Assembly: GCF_000213055.1 (NCBI RefSeq)
Contig: NZ_CM001165.1
Span: 5,230,945-5,294,944 of the forward strand
DNA from: Streptomyces sp. Tu6071
Lineage (GTDB): Bacteria > Actinomycetota > Actinomycetes > Streptomycetales > Streptomycetaceae
Direction: 5' to 3'
Length of the DNA: 64,000 nucleotides
The notes beneath the pieces were generated by a model that saw only the letters and a list, made by a program, of their open reading frames with translations, ran no database searches and was not told the DNA's origin. Each line of letters starts with the position of its first letter. Position 1 is the stretch's first letter. The position numbers and the translations under genes are program-made. Below, piece by piece: positions 18,295 to 26,844 of the stretch.

Positions 18295-21225
18295 TCACAC
18301 CCACGTCCGGGGGCGGAGTCGGTTGGCCCGCTCCACCAGTTCGATCCGTTCCCCGCCGTCACCGGCGAGCCTGGCCAAGGTCCGGAAGGCGCGTTCCAGG
18401 CCGAACCGGAGCCCGCGCTCGTCGAGCGGGCAGCCCAGCAGACCGCCCTCCTGCGGCCCTGCGCCGTGGCGACCCGAGAGTACCCAGTCGAGCGCCGCGC
18501 CCAGTACCTCGGCCGTGAGCGTCTGCGCCCGCACCGCGTCGACCGCGTCGCCCAGTTCACCCACCCGGGCCGCCGCCGCGCGCAGGTCGGCGAGGGGCGT
18601 CTGCCCGGGAGTCCGGCCGCGCAACCGCGCCCGGGTGGCCGCGATCCCGGCGGCGGCGTGGTGCGCCGAGGACTCGGGCACCGTCTCCAGGGCCCGTACG
18701 GAGGACTCGCGTTCGCCCGCCGCGAAGAGCACCCGCGCCAGGCCGAAGGCGGCGCTCACGTAGCCCGGGTCGGTCTGCCACACGAGCCGGTAGTACTCCA
18801 CGGCGTTGTCGAGCTGGCCGAGCGCCTCGGCGCACAGGGCGAGCGCGAGCTTCGGCGCGGCCTCGCCGGGAAAGGCGTCGTAGACCGCGTCGAAGGAGAG
18901 CGCGGCCCGGTCCAGTTCGCCCGTCACGAGCGAGGCCAGGCCCCGGTACCAGACGACCCGCCAGTCCTCGGGGTACCCGCGCTCCAGGTCGTCGAGCGAG
19001 CGGCCCGCCGCGTCCGGCTGGCCCATCTCCAGGCGCGCCCGCACCTCGCGCAGCCGCACCTCGGGCGAATCGGCGGGGGCGTCGCGCAGGGCGCTGATCA
19101 ACTCGCTGTGCACCGCCGTGTGCAGACCGGCGAGGAAGCCCGCGCTCGGGTCGCTCGCGTCCACCCGCGGCACCGGCAGCGCGAGCGCCGCCTCGGGGAC
19201 CCGCATCGGGCGCAGCGCGAGAGCGGGGGAGGAGGGGGGCGCGGCGGGAGGCGCGGGGAGCGGGGCACCTCCGGGCAGCGGCGGGAGACCGGCCCGCGCG
19301 GGCGGGGCGGCCTGCGCGGGCGGTCCGGAGGGCGCGGGCAGTCCGGCTTGTGCGGGCAGGCTCGGCGGGGCGCCGAAGCCGGTGGGTGTGGCGGCGCTCG
19401 GGGCGGTGCCCGGAGCGAGCGCCGGGGTGCCCGCCGCCTCTCCCGCCAGGGCCGTACGCGCCCGGCGCCGCCCCCAGCCCGTCCCGCCCGCACCGCTTCC
19501 GCCGCCTGTCCCGCTTCCGCCGCCCGTGTCCCGCACCCCGAGCGCCGAGACCGCCCCGCCCGCCGGGAGGAACAACTCCGTGTCGGGGACGCGCAGCTCG
19601 GGCCCGAAGTGGGTCGAGAGCGCGGGGTGCGGGCGGCCCGTGCGGCGGGCCACGATCTCCCGCAGCACCCCCGTGAGCTGCTCCGCCATCTCCTCCGCCG
19701 AGGCGAAGCGGCGCGCCGGGTCCGGGTCCGTCGCGCGCACGAGGAGCCGGTAGAAGGACTCGAACTCCTGGAAGACGGGCACCTGCGCCGGATCGGGCAG
19801 GCTGTCCACGTAGACCGTCGTGTAGCCCTGGAAGTCGAAAGCGAGCACGGCGAGCGTGCGCGCCACGGTGTAGAGGTCGGAGGCGACCGAGGGACCCACC
19901 TCGGCGACCTCCGGCGCCTGGTAGCCGACCGTCCCGTAGATCGCCGACTCCTCGTCGTCGGCGCGGCGCACCGCGCCCATGTCGATGAGCTTGAGCTGGT
20001 CCTCGGTCTGGATCGCGTTGTCCACCTTGAAGTCGCAGTACAGCAGCGAGCGGCTGTGCAGGTGGCCGAGCGCGTCGAGCGCCTCGATGCCGAAGGCGCA
20101 CGCCTGCTCGACGGGGAGCGGGTCACGGCGGCCCTCGGAGGTGCGGCGCGCGTTGGCGATCTCCTTGAGCGACTTGCCGCCCACGTACTCCATGACGATG
20201 TAGCCGTCGAGCGACCCCGTGCGCTGGTCGAGGTGCTCGACGAAGTTGTAGATGCGCACGATGTTGGCGTGCTCGATCTCGGCGAGGAAGCGCCGCTCCG
20301 AGATCGCCGCCTCCATCGCGTCCTGGTCGCCCGTGTCGAGGAGGCCCTTGAGCACGACCCAGCGGTCCGAGACCGCGCGGTCGATCGCGAGGTAGACCCA
20401 GCCGAGCCCGCCGTGGGCGAGGCAGCCCACGACCTCGTACTGACCGTGCACGACCGTCCCGGCCCCCAGCTTGGGCACGAACGAGTACGGGTGCCCGCAC
20501 TTCGTGCAGAAACCCTCCGTGCGTCCGGGGTGCTCCCCGCGCGCACGCCCCACCGGGGCGCCGCAGTCGGCGCGCGAGCAGAACCGCTTGCGCTCGGGCA
20601 CCTCGGCCCGCTCCAGGACCGCCGCGCGCGGGTCGTGCCGGGGAACGGTCGGCACGCTCACGAGCCCGGCCCCGAGCCGCCCGCGCGCCGAGCCCGAGGA
20701 CGCGGAGCCCGTGCTGCGCGCGCTCACCTGCCGCGCCGTGCTGCTCCCGGAGAGCCGCCCGGAGACCGAGCGCCGCGAGGAGCGCGAGGAGCCGGAGGCC
20801 CGCGCGGACGGCGCTGAACCGTACGAGGCGGACCCGCCCGAGCCGTACGAGGCGACCGCGCCGGAGCCGTACGTGGCACCCGAGCCGGAGCCATGGGGGG
20901 CACCGGAGCCGGAGCCGTACGCCGCGCCCGCGCCGTACGAGGCCCCCGAGCCCGCGCCGTACACGGCCCCCGAGCCCGCGCCGTACACGGCCCCCGAGCC
21001 CGCTCCCGCCGCGCGTGCCCCCGGCGCCTTCGAGCCGTGGGTGGCCGCCGTGCCGCCCGAGGCGCCGCGCCCGCCGCTCGCCGTCATGCCGGTCGGGGGC
21101 GAGCCGAGCGCGCCGTCCGGGGCGACCACGGGGGCGAGCCCGCACGTGTCGCAGTACAGCTCCCCGCCGCCCACGTCCTCGTACCGGCCCTCGCAGCCCG
21201 GCCGCTGACACGCCTGCTCGTTCAT
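18295..21225 (-). CDS. pknG: PknG-type Ser/Thr protein kinase with an extra zinc ribbon and TPR tail
   Basis: 976 residues from ATG (MNEQACQRP) after GGGGGAAG. Order of parts: an N-terminal Zn ribbon (Cys6/11/25/28); a Gly/Ser/Tyr-rich repeat stretch 72-140; a second four-Cys rubredoxin-like element (Cys216/221/240/243) that matches the redox motif of PknG; a kinase domain about 260-560 with Lys293, YCDFKVDN (Asp398) and IDMG instead of DFG (Asp415), both hallmarks of PknG; and a TPR-like helical region to the end. It is soluble and lacks the transmembrane helix of PknA/B kinases. In Mycobacterium the equivalent senses glutamate/aspartate through GlnH and GlnX, both encoded upstream here. It is two to three hundred residues longer than M. 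tuberculosis PknG. Confidence 0.95.
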   Translation of the reverse strand: MNEQACQRPGCEGRYEDVGGGELYCDTCGLAPVVAPDGALGSPPTGMTASGGRGASGGTAATHGSKAPGARAAGAGSGAVYGAGSGAVYGAGSGASYGAGAAYGSGSGAPHGSGSGATYGSGAVASYGSGGSASYGSAPSARASGSSRSSRRSVSGRLSGSSTARQVSARSTGSASSGSARGRLGAGLVSVPTVPRHDPRAAVLERAEVPERKRFCSRADCGAPVGRARGEHPGRTEGFCTKCGHPYSFVPKLGAGTVVHGQYEVVGCLAHGGLGWVYLAIDRAVSDRWVVLKGLLDTGDQDAMEAAISERRFLAEIEHANIVRIYNFVEHLDQRTGSLDGYIVMEYVGGKSLKEIANARRTSEGRRDPLPVEQACAFGIEALDALGHLHSRSLLYCDFKVDNAIQTEDQLKLIDMGAVRRADDEESAIYGTVGYQAPEVAEVGPSVASDLYTVARTLAVLAFDFQGYTTVYVDSLPDPAQVPVFQEFESFYRLLVRATDPDPARRFASAEEMAEQLTGVLREIVARRTGRPHPALSTHFGPELRVPDTELFLPAGGAVSALGVRDTGGGSGTGGGSGAGGTGWGRRRARTALAGEAAGTPALAPGTAPSAATPTGFGAPPSLPAQAGLPAPSGPPAQAAPPARAGLPPLPGGAPLPAPPAAPPSSPALALRPMRVPEAALALPVPRVDASDPSAGFLAGLHTAVHSELISALRDAPADSPEVRLREVRARLEMGQPDAAGRSLDDLERGYPEDWRVVWYRGLASLVTGELDRAALSFDAVYDAFPGEAAPKLALALCAEALGQLDNAVEYYRLVWQTDPGYVSAAFGLARVLFAAGERESSVRALETVPESSAHHAAAGIAATRARLRGRTPGQTPLADLRAAAARVGELGDAVDAVRAQTLTAEVLGAALDWVLSGRHGAGPQEGGLLGCPLDERGLRFGLERAFRTLARLAGDGGERIELVERANRLRPRTWV
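20822..21000. repeat. Imperfect repeats encoding Tyr-Gly-Ser/Ala units inside pknG
   Basis: On the coding strand the region reads as consecutive YGAGSGAV, YGSGSGAP and YGSGGSAS type units. Two copies of a 24-bp unit (ccgtacacggcccccgagcc core) are almost identical near 20955-21000. It encodes a low-complexity linker between the two zinc elements. Confidence 0.7.
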
Positions 21226-21280
21226 CCGCTTCCCCCGTTCCGCCCCGTCGGGACGCCGTCCGTTCGCCCGCTCGCCCGGC

Positions 21281-22603
21281 TCACCCCTGCTCACCGGCCA
21301 GCGTCTCCGCCACCGCCCGCTGGTACCGCAGCACCGCCTGCTCGGCGGCCCGCAGGTCGCAGGGCGCGCTCCACAGCATGCGGCGGGCCGCGTCGTAGCG
21401 CTCCATGAGGAGAGTGTCCTCGGCGAGACCGTGCCTCGCGACCTTCGCGCGGTACGCGTCGAGCCGCCCGCGCAGCTCCGCGCGGATCGCGAGCGGCGCC
21501 GCGACCGCGGACAACTGCTCGCGGGCGCGGAGAAGTTCGTCCTCGGCCCGCGCTTCGAGCGAGTCGAGCAGCGGGCTGAGCCGCGACCAGTGCCCGCGCC
21601 TCCTGTACTCGGCGGCCCGCGACAGCTCCTCCTGGAGCACGACGGGCGGCCCGCTCACGGCCGGGACCTCCGAGGCCGCTATCTTCGCGAGCACCTCGCC
21701 GCGCGCCGCGCGCGCCTCGGCGAGCGTGCGGTCCGCGCGCGAGAGCAGGTCGCTCAGCTCGCGCAGCCGCGCCTCCGCGTCCTGCCGCACCGCGAGCACG
21801 GCCTCGATCTCGCGGCGCACCTCGTCGAGTCCGCGCGCCTCGCGGTCGTAGCGCCGCGTGTCGGGACGGCCCGCGCCGGGGGCCGCCGCGCCCGCCTGCG
21901 GCTGCCAGAACTCCAGCGGATCGCTGACGACTTGTTCGCGCAGCGCCCCGAGCACGCGCGCGATGCGTTCCAGGTCGTCCCCGGCCGGGTGCTCGCCGGG
22001 GCGCACGCCGACCGAGTGCGCGAGCGTGCGGGTGCGGTTCAGCTCGGCGGAGAGCAGGTCGATCCGCGCGGGCAGCGCCGACCACACCGCGTCGGCCGCT
22101 ATCACGACGGCGAGCGAGTCCGCGTACAGCTCGTTCATCCGCTCCACCAGCTCCTCCAGGGAGCAGCGGTGGCTGAGCCTGGGCACCTCGCCCGTCAGGC
22201 TCGCGACGGGCCCGTTCCCCGCCGCCCCGGCGGCCCCCGGCACGGCGAGCGAGCGGCCCTCCAACAGCTCGGTCAGCTCGGCGAGGTCCTCGCGACTGGG
22301 GTTGCGGCGCCTGGCGCGCAGCGCGCGGGCGGTGGCGAGTGCCTGGGTGTACGTGTCGAAGCAGGCCCACAGGAGCGAGATCGCCGCCTCCGTGGCCGCC
22401 CAGCGCTGCCGCGTCACGCCGGTCAGCTCCGCGCCTTCGAGGAGCCGCCGCCCCGCGTGGTCCTGGAGCGCGAGCAGCGAGGTCTCGACCGCCTCGTGCT
22501 CGGCGCCGCGCCGCGCGAGGGCGCGGTCGACCGCCTCGCGGTCCATCACCGGGCCCGGCTCCCGCTCACCCGCCCCAGCGGACATCGCTCGCGCGCCGCC
22601 CAT
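21281..22603 (-). CDS. Coiled-coil protein of the PknG operon, unknown function
   Basis: 440 residues, mostly alpha-helical, with heptad-like Glu/Arg/Leu runs (for example EEVRREIEAVLAVRQDAEAR type sequence near 250-300) and no signal peptide or membrane helix. The start at 22603 follows GGAAGGGAG. The stop is 55 bp before the pknG ATG. No catalytic motif is seen. Its position between the ligand-sensing genes and the kinase suggests an adaptor that links membrane GlnX to soluble PknG; that is inference only. It is not present in the mycobacterial pknG operon, so it may be a streptomycete addition. Confidence 0.75.
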   Translation of the reverse strand: MGGARAMSAGAGEREPGPVMDREAVDRALARRGAEHEAVETSLLALQDHAGRRLLEGAELTGVTRQRWAATEAAISLLWACFDTYTQALATARALRARRRNPSREDLAELTELLEGRSLAVPGAAGAAGNGPVASLTGEVPRLSHRCSLEELVERMNELYADSLAVVIAADAVWSALPARIDLLSAELNRTRTLAHSVGVRPGEHPAGDDLERIARVLGALREQVVSDPLEFWQPQAGAAAPGAGRPDTRRYDREARGLDEVRREIEAVLAVRQDAEARLRELSDLLSRADRTLAEARAARGEVLAKIAASEVPAVSGPPVVLQEELSRAAEYRRRGHWSRLSPLLDSLEARAEDELLRAREQLSAVAAPLAIRAELRGRLDAYRAKVARHGLAEDTLLMERYDAARRMLWSAPCDLRAAEQAVLRYQRAVAETLAGEQG

Positions 22604-22741
22604 CGCACTCCCTTCCGCCCGGCCCCGGCCGGGGCCGCATCCCAGAACGCGCCGCCCGGCCCCCGCCCGGTCCGCACGCCCGCCACAGCGATCACACCTG
22701 CACCCTGCCCCTCACACCCCCCTCGCCATGCGCGTCCCCCC

Positions 22742-23869
22742 TCACGGCGTCCCGAGGTTGATCTTCACGTCCGCCTTCGGCGGCTCGACCTTCTCGCCGG
22801 CCCCGAACCACTTCGTGTACGTGGCCTGCCACTGGTCCGCGCGGAAGTCCTCCAGGATCTTGTTGACGCGGGCGACGAGCTGCGGCGAGTCCTGGTTCAT
22901 CGCGATGCCGTAGTACTCCCAGGCGGGGCTGTCCCGGTCCGCCGGGTTGTTCTCGTCGGGGCCGCCCTGCATGTCGAGGCTGGGGTCCTGCGCCAACTGC
23001 CCCTCGCCGAGCGCCCCGTCGGTGACGAGCGCGTCGACCTCGCCGAGCTGCAGGCGGACGAGGCAGTCGAGCTGGTTCGGCACCGAGACCAGCTCGACCT
23101 TGTCCTTGAAGCCCTCCGTGAGGACGTTCTCGGCCGTCGAACTGTCGGCGCTGCACAGCCGCTTGCCCGTGAGGGAGGCGTTGAAGCCGTCGACGGAGGA
23201 GCCGCGCGGGACGATGATCCGCTGGGTGGTGCGGAAGTAGGGCGTGGAGAAGCTGACGTCCTTGAGGCGCCGGCACGTGATCGTCATGGTGCGCACGACC
23301 ATGTCCACGTCGTGGTCCGCCACGGCCTGGACCCGCCGGTTGGTCGGGATGGCGCGCAGGACCAGCGCGTCGGGGTCGCCGAGGAGGTCCTTCGCGATGG
23401 CGTGCGCGAGGTCGATGTCGAAGCCCTCGATGTCGTTGTTGCCGTCGCGCTGCGGGTTGCGGAAGCCCCACCGGTAGCTGTTCTGGTCGACGCCCACGAC
23501 GAGCTTGCCCCGCGGGAGCCCGGGGTGCTCCCGGCGGGTCCTGATCTCCTCGACGATCGCGTCGTCGTCCTTGTCCGAGGCGCTCCGGTCGTACGCGTAC
23601 GGGCAGGAGCCGTCCGCGCTCCGGTACCCGGCCGCGCTGGCGCCGGGAGCGGGAGCGGCCGTGACCCCGTCGTGCCCCGAGGAGGGCGCCCCGGCGCGGG
23701 CCCCCGGCAGGCAGAGCGCCCCGATCGCCGCGAGGGCGCACAGGGCGGCCATCGCCGCGATCCCGCCCCAGCCCCGCAGCCGGACCCGTGGCCGCGCGGG
23801 CGCGGCCCGCCGCTCCGCCGCGCCCTCGTGCCCGTCCGTCGCAGGCGGCTGTCGCTCGTCGTCCCGCAT
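22742..23869 (-). CDS. glnH: GlnH-type amino-acid-binding protein of the PknG pathway
   Basis: 375 residues from ATG with a textbook AGGAGGAA. A hydrophobic segment at about residues 33-58 acts as signal or membrane anchor. The usual lipobox Cys is not clear, unlike the lipoprotein GlnH of Mycobacterium. The rest is a family-3 solute-binding protein: GKLVVGVDQNSYRWGFRN, IEGFDIDLAHAIA, VSFSTPYFRTTQRIIVP and GEVDALVTDGALGEGQLA. No transporter permease or ATPase gene is adjacent, so it serves as a sensor, not for uptake: it is expected to bind glutamate or aspartate outside the cell and signal through GlnX. Confidence 0.9.
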   Translation of the reverse strand: MRDDERQPPATDGHEGAAERRAAPARPRVRLRGWGGIAAMAALCALAAIGALCLPGARAGAPSSGHDGVTAAPAPGASAAGYRSADGSCPYAYDRSASDKDDDAIVEEIRTRREHPGLPRGKLVVGVDQNSYRWGFRNPQRDGNNDIEGFDIDLAHAIAKDLLGDPDALVLRAIPTNRRVQAVADHDVDMVVRTMTITCRRLKDVSFSTPYFRTTQRIIVPRGSSVDGFNASLTGKRLCSADSSTAENVLTEGFKDKVELVSVPNQLDCLVRLQLGEVDALVTDGALGEGQLAQDPSLDMQGGPDENNPADRDSPAWEYYGIAMNQDSPQLVARVNKILEDFRADQWQATYTKWFGAGEKVEPPKADVKINLGTP

Positions 23870-23919
23870 GTCGTTCCTCCTCCCGCCGCGCGGCGTTCCG
23901 CGCCGGGCCCCGCCGGCCC

Positions 23920-25452
23920 TCACCGGTACTCCGAAAGACGCCTGCCGACACCGAGCAGGGCGCCGAGCGCCCCGAGCACGGCGAGGACGCCCGCGGCGAG
24001 CGTGATCCCGGTGAAGGCGTCCACCCCCGTCCGCGCGGCCTGCCGGAAGTCCTGCTGCTCGGTCGCGATCGCCCCGGCGAGGGCGTCGTCCACGTTCTGG
24101 AAGAGCCGTGAGGTCGGCTTCGGCACCTCCGGGTCGCCGCCGAGCACCATCCCGAGCGCCTTGGCGTAGTCGCCGCTGTCGTCGGCCTTCCTCGCCGAGG
24201 TGTGCGCGGTGCGCCAGCCGCGCGCCGCCTCGCGGGCCCGGTCGACCGACGAGCGCCCCGCCGGGCTGTCCGCGCGCCGCGCGGCCTCGGCGAGCAGGTT
24301 CTGCCGGGGCTTCTCGCCGCCCGCGTCGCGCGCGCCGTCGAGGAGCCCGGCTTCCTGCTGGTACGCGTACTCGTAGGCGTCGATCTCCACCTGCTCGTCG
24401 CCCTGCTGGATCTTCCTGACCTTCGCGCCCCGGTTGACGAGCGTCAGGTTCTCGCCCGCGCGCGCCTTGAGGGCGGCGATGCGGGCCTCGTTGAGGACGG
24501 TGAGCGAGTCGACGCCGCTCGCCCGCGAGGTGGTGAGGTGCTGGAGGGCCACGGTGTGCCCGGTGACCATCCAGGCGAGCAGCACGAGCGCCGCCGCGCC
24601 CGCGGCCACGAGGCCCCTGTTGAGCACCCGGTTGGTGCGCCGGTAGTCGCGGTACTGGGCCCCGCCGAGCGCGGCGAGGGCGAGCACGCCGAGGGCGATC
24701 GCGAGCCAGGGGTACGGGGTCGCGGTGTCGTAGTCGTGGGCGAGCCGGTCGTTCTCCGCCTGCCAGAGCCGCTCGGCCTCCGGGAGCATCGTCTTCTGCA
24801 TGAGGTCGCTCGCGTGCCGCAACCAGGCGCCGCCGAGCGGGACGAGCTGCCGGTTGTACGTCTGCGCGTTCTGTATCTGCGCGGTGTAGACCGGGAGTTG
24901 CGAGTTGAGCCGGGCGAGCGATTCCGAGGAGGACGAGCTCAGGCCGCGCCGGCCCGCTGCCTCGGCGAGCATCTTCGAGGCGCGCGCGATGTCCTCGTCG
25001 TAACTCTTCCTGACGTCCTCGGGCACCTGGCCGTGCCCGGAGAGGAAGCCGGTGGACGCGGTCGTGTCCGCGTCGGCGAGGCTCCGGTAGATCGTCGCCG
25101 CCTCGGTCGTGAGCGGCTGGCTGCCCGTCAGGACGTGGTCGGCCGCCGCCGCCCGCGAGGAGGTCTGCCACGCGCTCGCGGCGCCGAACGCGAGGAGCAG
25201 CAGCGCGAGTCCCGCGCCGATGAGGCGCAACCGTCCCGGCTCCGTCCGGGCACCCCGGCGCAGCCGGTCGACACCCTCGGCGAGCGCTGTCCTGCGGGGC
25301 GCTGCCGGGGCGGCGGGCGCGCCGGGGGCCGCGGGTGCCTGCGGGAGCGGGCCGCCCTGGGGCGGTACGGGGGCGTACCCCTCCGCCTCGACGGCGCTCA
25401 CCGCGCCCGCGCGGCCGGGCGGCGCCGCGCCGCCCTTTCGCCGTTGTGCCAC
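23920..25452 (-). CDS. glnX: GlnX-like four-helix membrane signal transducer
   Basis: 510 residues from GTG (VAQRRKGGAAPP) preceded by GGGGGAGG. A ~60-residue Pro-rich cytosolic head comes first, then four membrane helices: LIGAGLALLLLAFGAASAW, a pair near 270-320 (WLAIALGVLALAALGGA and GLVAAGAAALVLLAWMV) and one at the C terminus. Two extracytoplasmic helical domains lie between helices 1-2 and 3-4, one carrying NNAQ/YNRQLVPLGG-type sequence. The four-helix, two-loop arrangement matches Rv0412c (GlnX), which couples external GlnH to PknG in M. tuberculosis. The gene opens the operon; its promoter must be in 25453-25730. Confidence 0.88.
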   Translation of the reverse strand: MAQRRKGGAAPPGRAGAVSAVEAEGYAPVPPQGGPLPQAPAAPGAPAAPAAPRRTALAEGVDRLRRGARTEPGRLRLIGAGLALLLLAFGAASAWQTSSRAAAADHVLTGSQPLTTEAATIYRSLADADTTASTGFLSGHGQVPEDVRKSYDEDIARASKMLAEAAGRRGLSSSSSESLARLNSQLPVYTAQIQNAQTYNRQLVPLGGAWLRHASDLMQKTMLPEAERLWQAENDRLAHDYDTATPYPWLAIALGVLALAALGGAQYRDYRRTNRVLNRGLVAAGAAALVLLAWMVTGHTVALQHLTTSRASGVDSLTVLNEARIAALKARAGENLTLVNRGAKVRKIQQGDEQVEIDAYEYAYQQEAGLLDGARDAGGEKPRQNLLAEAARRADSPAGRSSVDRAREAARGWRTAHTSARKADDSGDYAKALGMVLGGDPEVPKPTSRLFQNVDDALAGAIATEQQDFRQAARTGVDAFTGITLAAGVLAVLGALGALLGVGRRLSEYR

Positions 25453-25785
25453 GTCGACCTCCCCCGTCGGTCCTGTCGGTTGCCGGGCGCCAGTATGTCC
25501 CCCGGCGGCCCCGGGGAGCACGGCCTTCCCCCGGATCGCGTCCCGCCCGCCCCGGCGTTCACGGGCGAACCCGTGGAAAACGACCGGCGCACGCGCCCCC
25601 GCGCTCCGGGGTCGCCACGACCCCGTACCGTGGCGCCGCTCCGTACAACCGTGCGCGCCACTCGCTCTCACATACGAACGGAACGACGTGCCCGGTTCCC
25701 CGCCGTTCCGGGTTCACCCGAACAAGTGAACGGCCGCCCCGCGCGAGCGGGACGGCCGTGTCAGGAGGGGGAACCGAGGCGCCGT
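25453..25785. other. Intergenic region between two minus-strand operons
   Basis: 333 bp holding the PknG-operon promoter side (25453-25729) and the terminator of the csn-like operon (25730-25759). It is somewhat less GC-rich around 25660-25730. I cannot assign promoter hexamers with confidence. Confidence 0.4.
25730..25759 (-). terminator. Terminator of the csn-like operon
   Basis: 13-bp stem with one mismatch (ACGGCCGCCCCGC / GCGGGACGGCCGT) and a 4-nt loop, 27 bp after the stop of the sugar kinase gene. Confidence 0.75.
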
Positions 25786-26844
25786 TCAGGCCCCGACGGA
25801 CGAGGAGCAGGCGACCGGAGTTGACGCCGCCCCCGGCCCCTGCGCGTAGTGCGCGCGCACCGTGCGGTGCGCTGCGGTCGGCGCCGCGAGGTGGTCGAGA
25901 CCGAGGAGAGCGGCGCCGAGCACGGGCCGCTCCTTGACCACGCGCGCCACCGCGCGCGGCGCGCGTGCGGCGAGCAGTTCCCCGATCCGCCCGTTGAGCT
26001 GCGGGTGGCGCGCGGCGAGGATGCCGCCGCCGAGCAGGACGGGGACCTCCTCGTCGAGCAGCCCGAGCTTGCCGAGCGAGACGGTCGCCATGACGACGAC
26101 CTCCTCCGCCATGCGCTCCACGATCGCCGAGGCGATCGCGTCACCCGCGGCGGCCGTCGAGAACAGCACCGGGTTCAGCTCGTGGCGCCGCCCGTAGGCG
26201 AGCCGCCCGCGGTGGAACGCCTCGATGAGCGCGTACATCGAGTCGAGCCCGAAGTACGCGGGCAGCTCCCGCGCGAGCGCGGTCGGTTCGCCGCGCCCGT
26301 CCTCGGCGCGCGCGGCGAACCACAGCGCCTCCTCGGCGAGGCCCCCGCCGCCGCCCCAGTCCCCGGATATCTTGCCGATCGCCGGGAAGCGGGCGGTCCG
26401 GCCGTCGGGGTGCATCCCGGCGCAGTTGACGCCCGCGCCGCACACGACCGCGACACCGCGCGGGGCGGCGTCCTCCAGGAGCCCCGCCCGCAGCACCGCG
26501 AAGGTGTCGTTGTAGACGCTCGTGCTCGCGCTCCAGCCGCGCGCCTCTATCGCGGCGGCCAGTTCGGCCTCCTCGACCGGCAGATCGGCGTTGGCCAGAC
26601 ACGCCGAGGTGTGCCGCGCCCCGCCGACGACGGGCAGCCCGGCGTCCGCGAAGGCGCGCTCCACGATCTCGTGGAGGATGTCGATCGCCGGTTCCACCCC
26701 GATCACGGGCGGCTGGAACCCGCCGCCGCGCGCGGCCCCGAGGACGGTCCCGTCCTCGGCGACCACGGCGACGTCGGTCTTGCTGTTGCCCGCGTCGATC
26801 GCCAGGACGGCGGACTGACCCGCGCCGGGTGTGCTCAGGCCCAC
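25786..26844 (-). CDS. csnK: BadF/BadG-type amino-sugar kinase
   Basis: 352 residues from a GTG that overlaps the upstream GH4 gene by 10 bp, so translation is coupled. It is an ASKHA-fold kinase: the phosphate-1 motif AIDAGNSKTDVAVV near residues 15-28, ISGDWGGGGGLAEEALWF and VLLGGGI typical of the N-acetylglucosamine/glucosamine kinase group. It would phosphorylate the monosaccharide released in the cytoplasm by the hydrolase. It is last in the csn-like operon, matching the position and kind of csnK in S. coelicolor/lividans. The gene symbol rests on this synteny, recalled rather than searched. Confidence 0.85.
   Translation of the reverse strand: MGLSTPGAGQSAVLAIDAGNSKTDVAVVAEDGTVLGAARGGGFQPPVIGVEPAIDILHEIVERAFADAGLPVVGGARHTSACLANADLPVEEAELAAAIEARGWSASTSVYNDTFAVLRAGLLEDAAPRGVAVVCGAGVNCAGMHPDGRTARFPAIGKISGDWGGGGGLAEEALWFAARAEDGRGEPTALARELPAYFGLDSMYALIEAFHRGRLAYGRRHELNPVLFSTAAAGDAIASAIVERMAEEVVVMATVSLGKLGLLDEEVPVLLGGGILAARHPQLNGRIGELLAARAPRAVARVVKERPVLGAALLGLDHLAAPTAAHRTVRAHYAQGPGAASTPVACSSSVGA

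Noticed and set aside
17431..20817. 1128-residue plus-strand frame opposite the PP2C and PknG genes
   Set aside because: Shadow frame; its residues are Arg/Val/His/Leu without a fold, while PP2C and PknG are intact on the opposite strand.
22742..25171. Longer upstream frame for GlnH
   Set aside because: The frame passes over the start of the GlnX gene; the ATG at 23869 has an AGGAGGAA and a proper signal segment.
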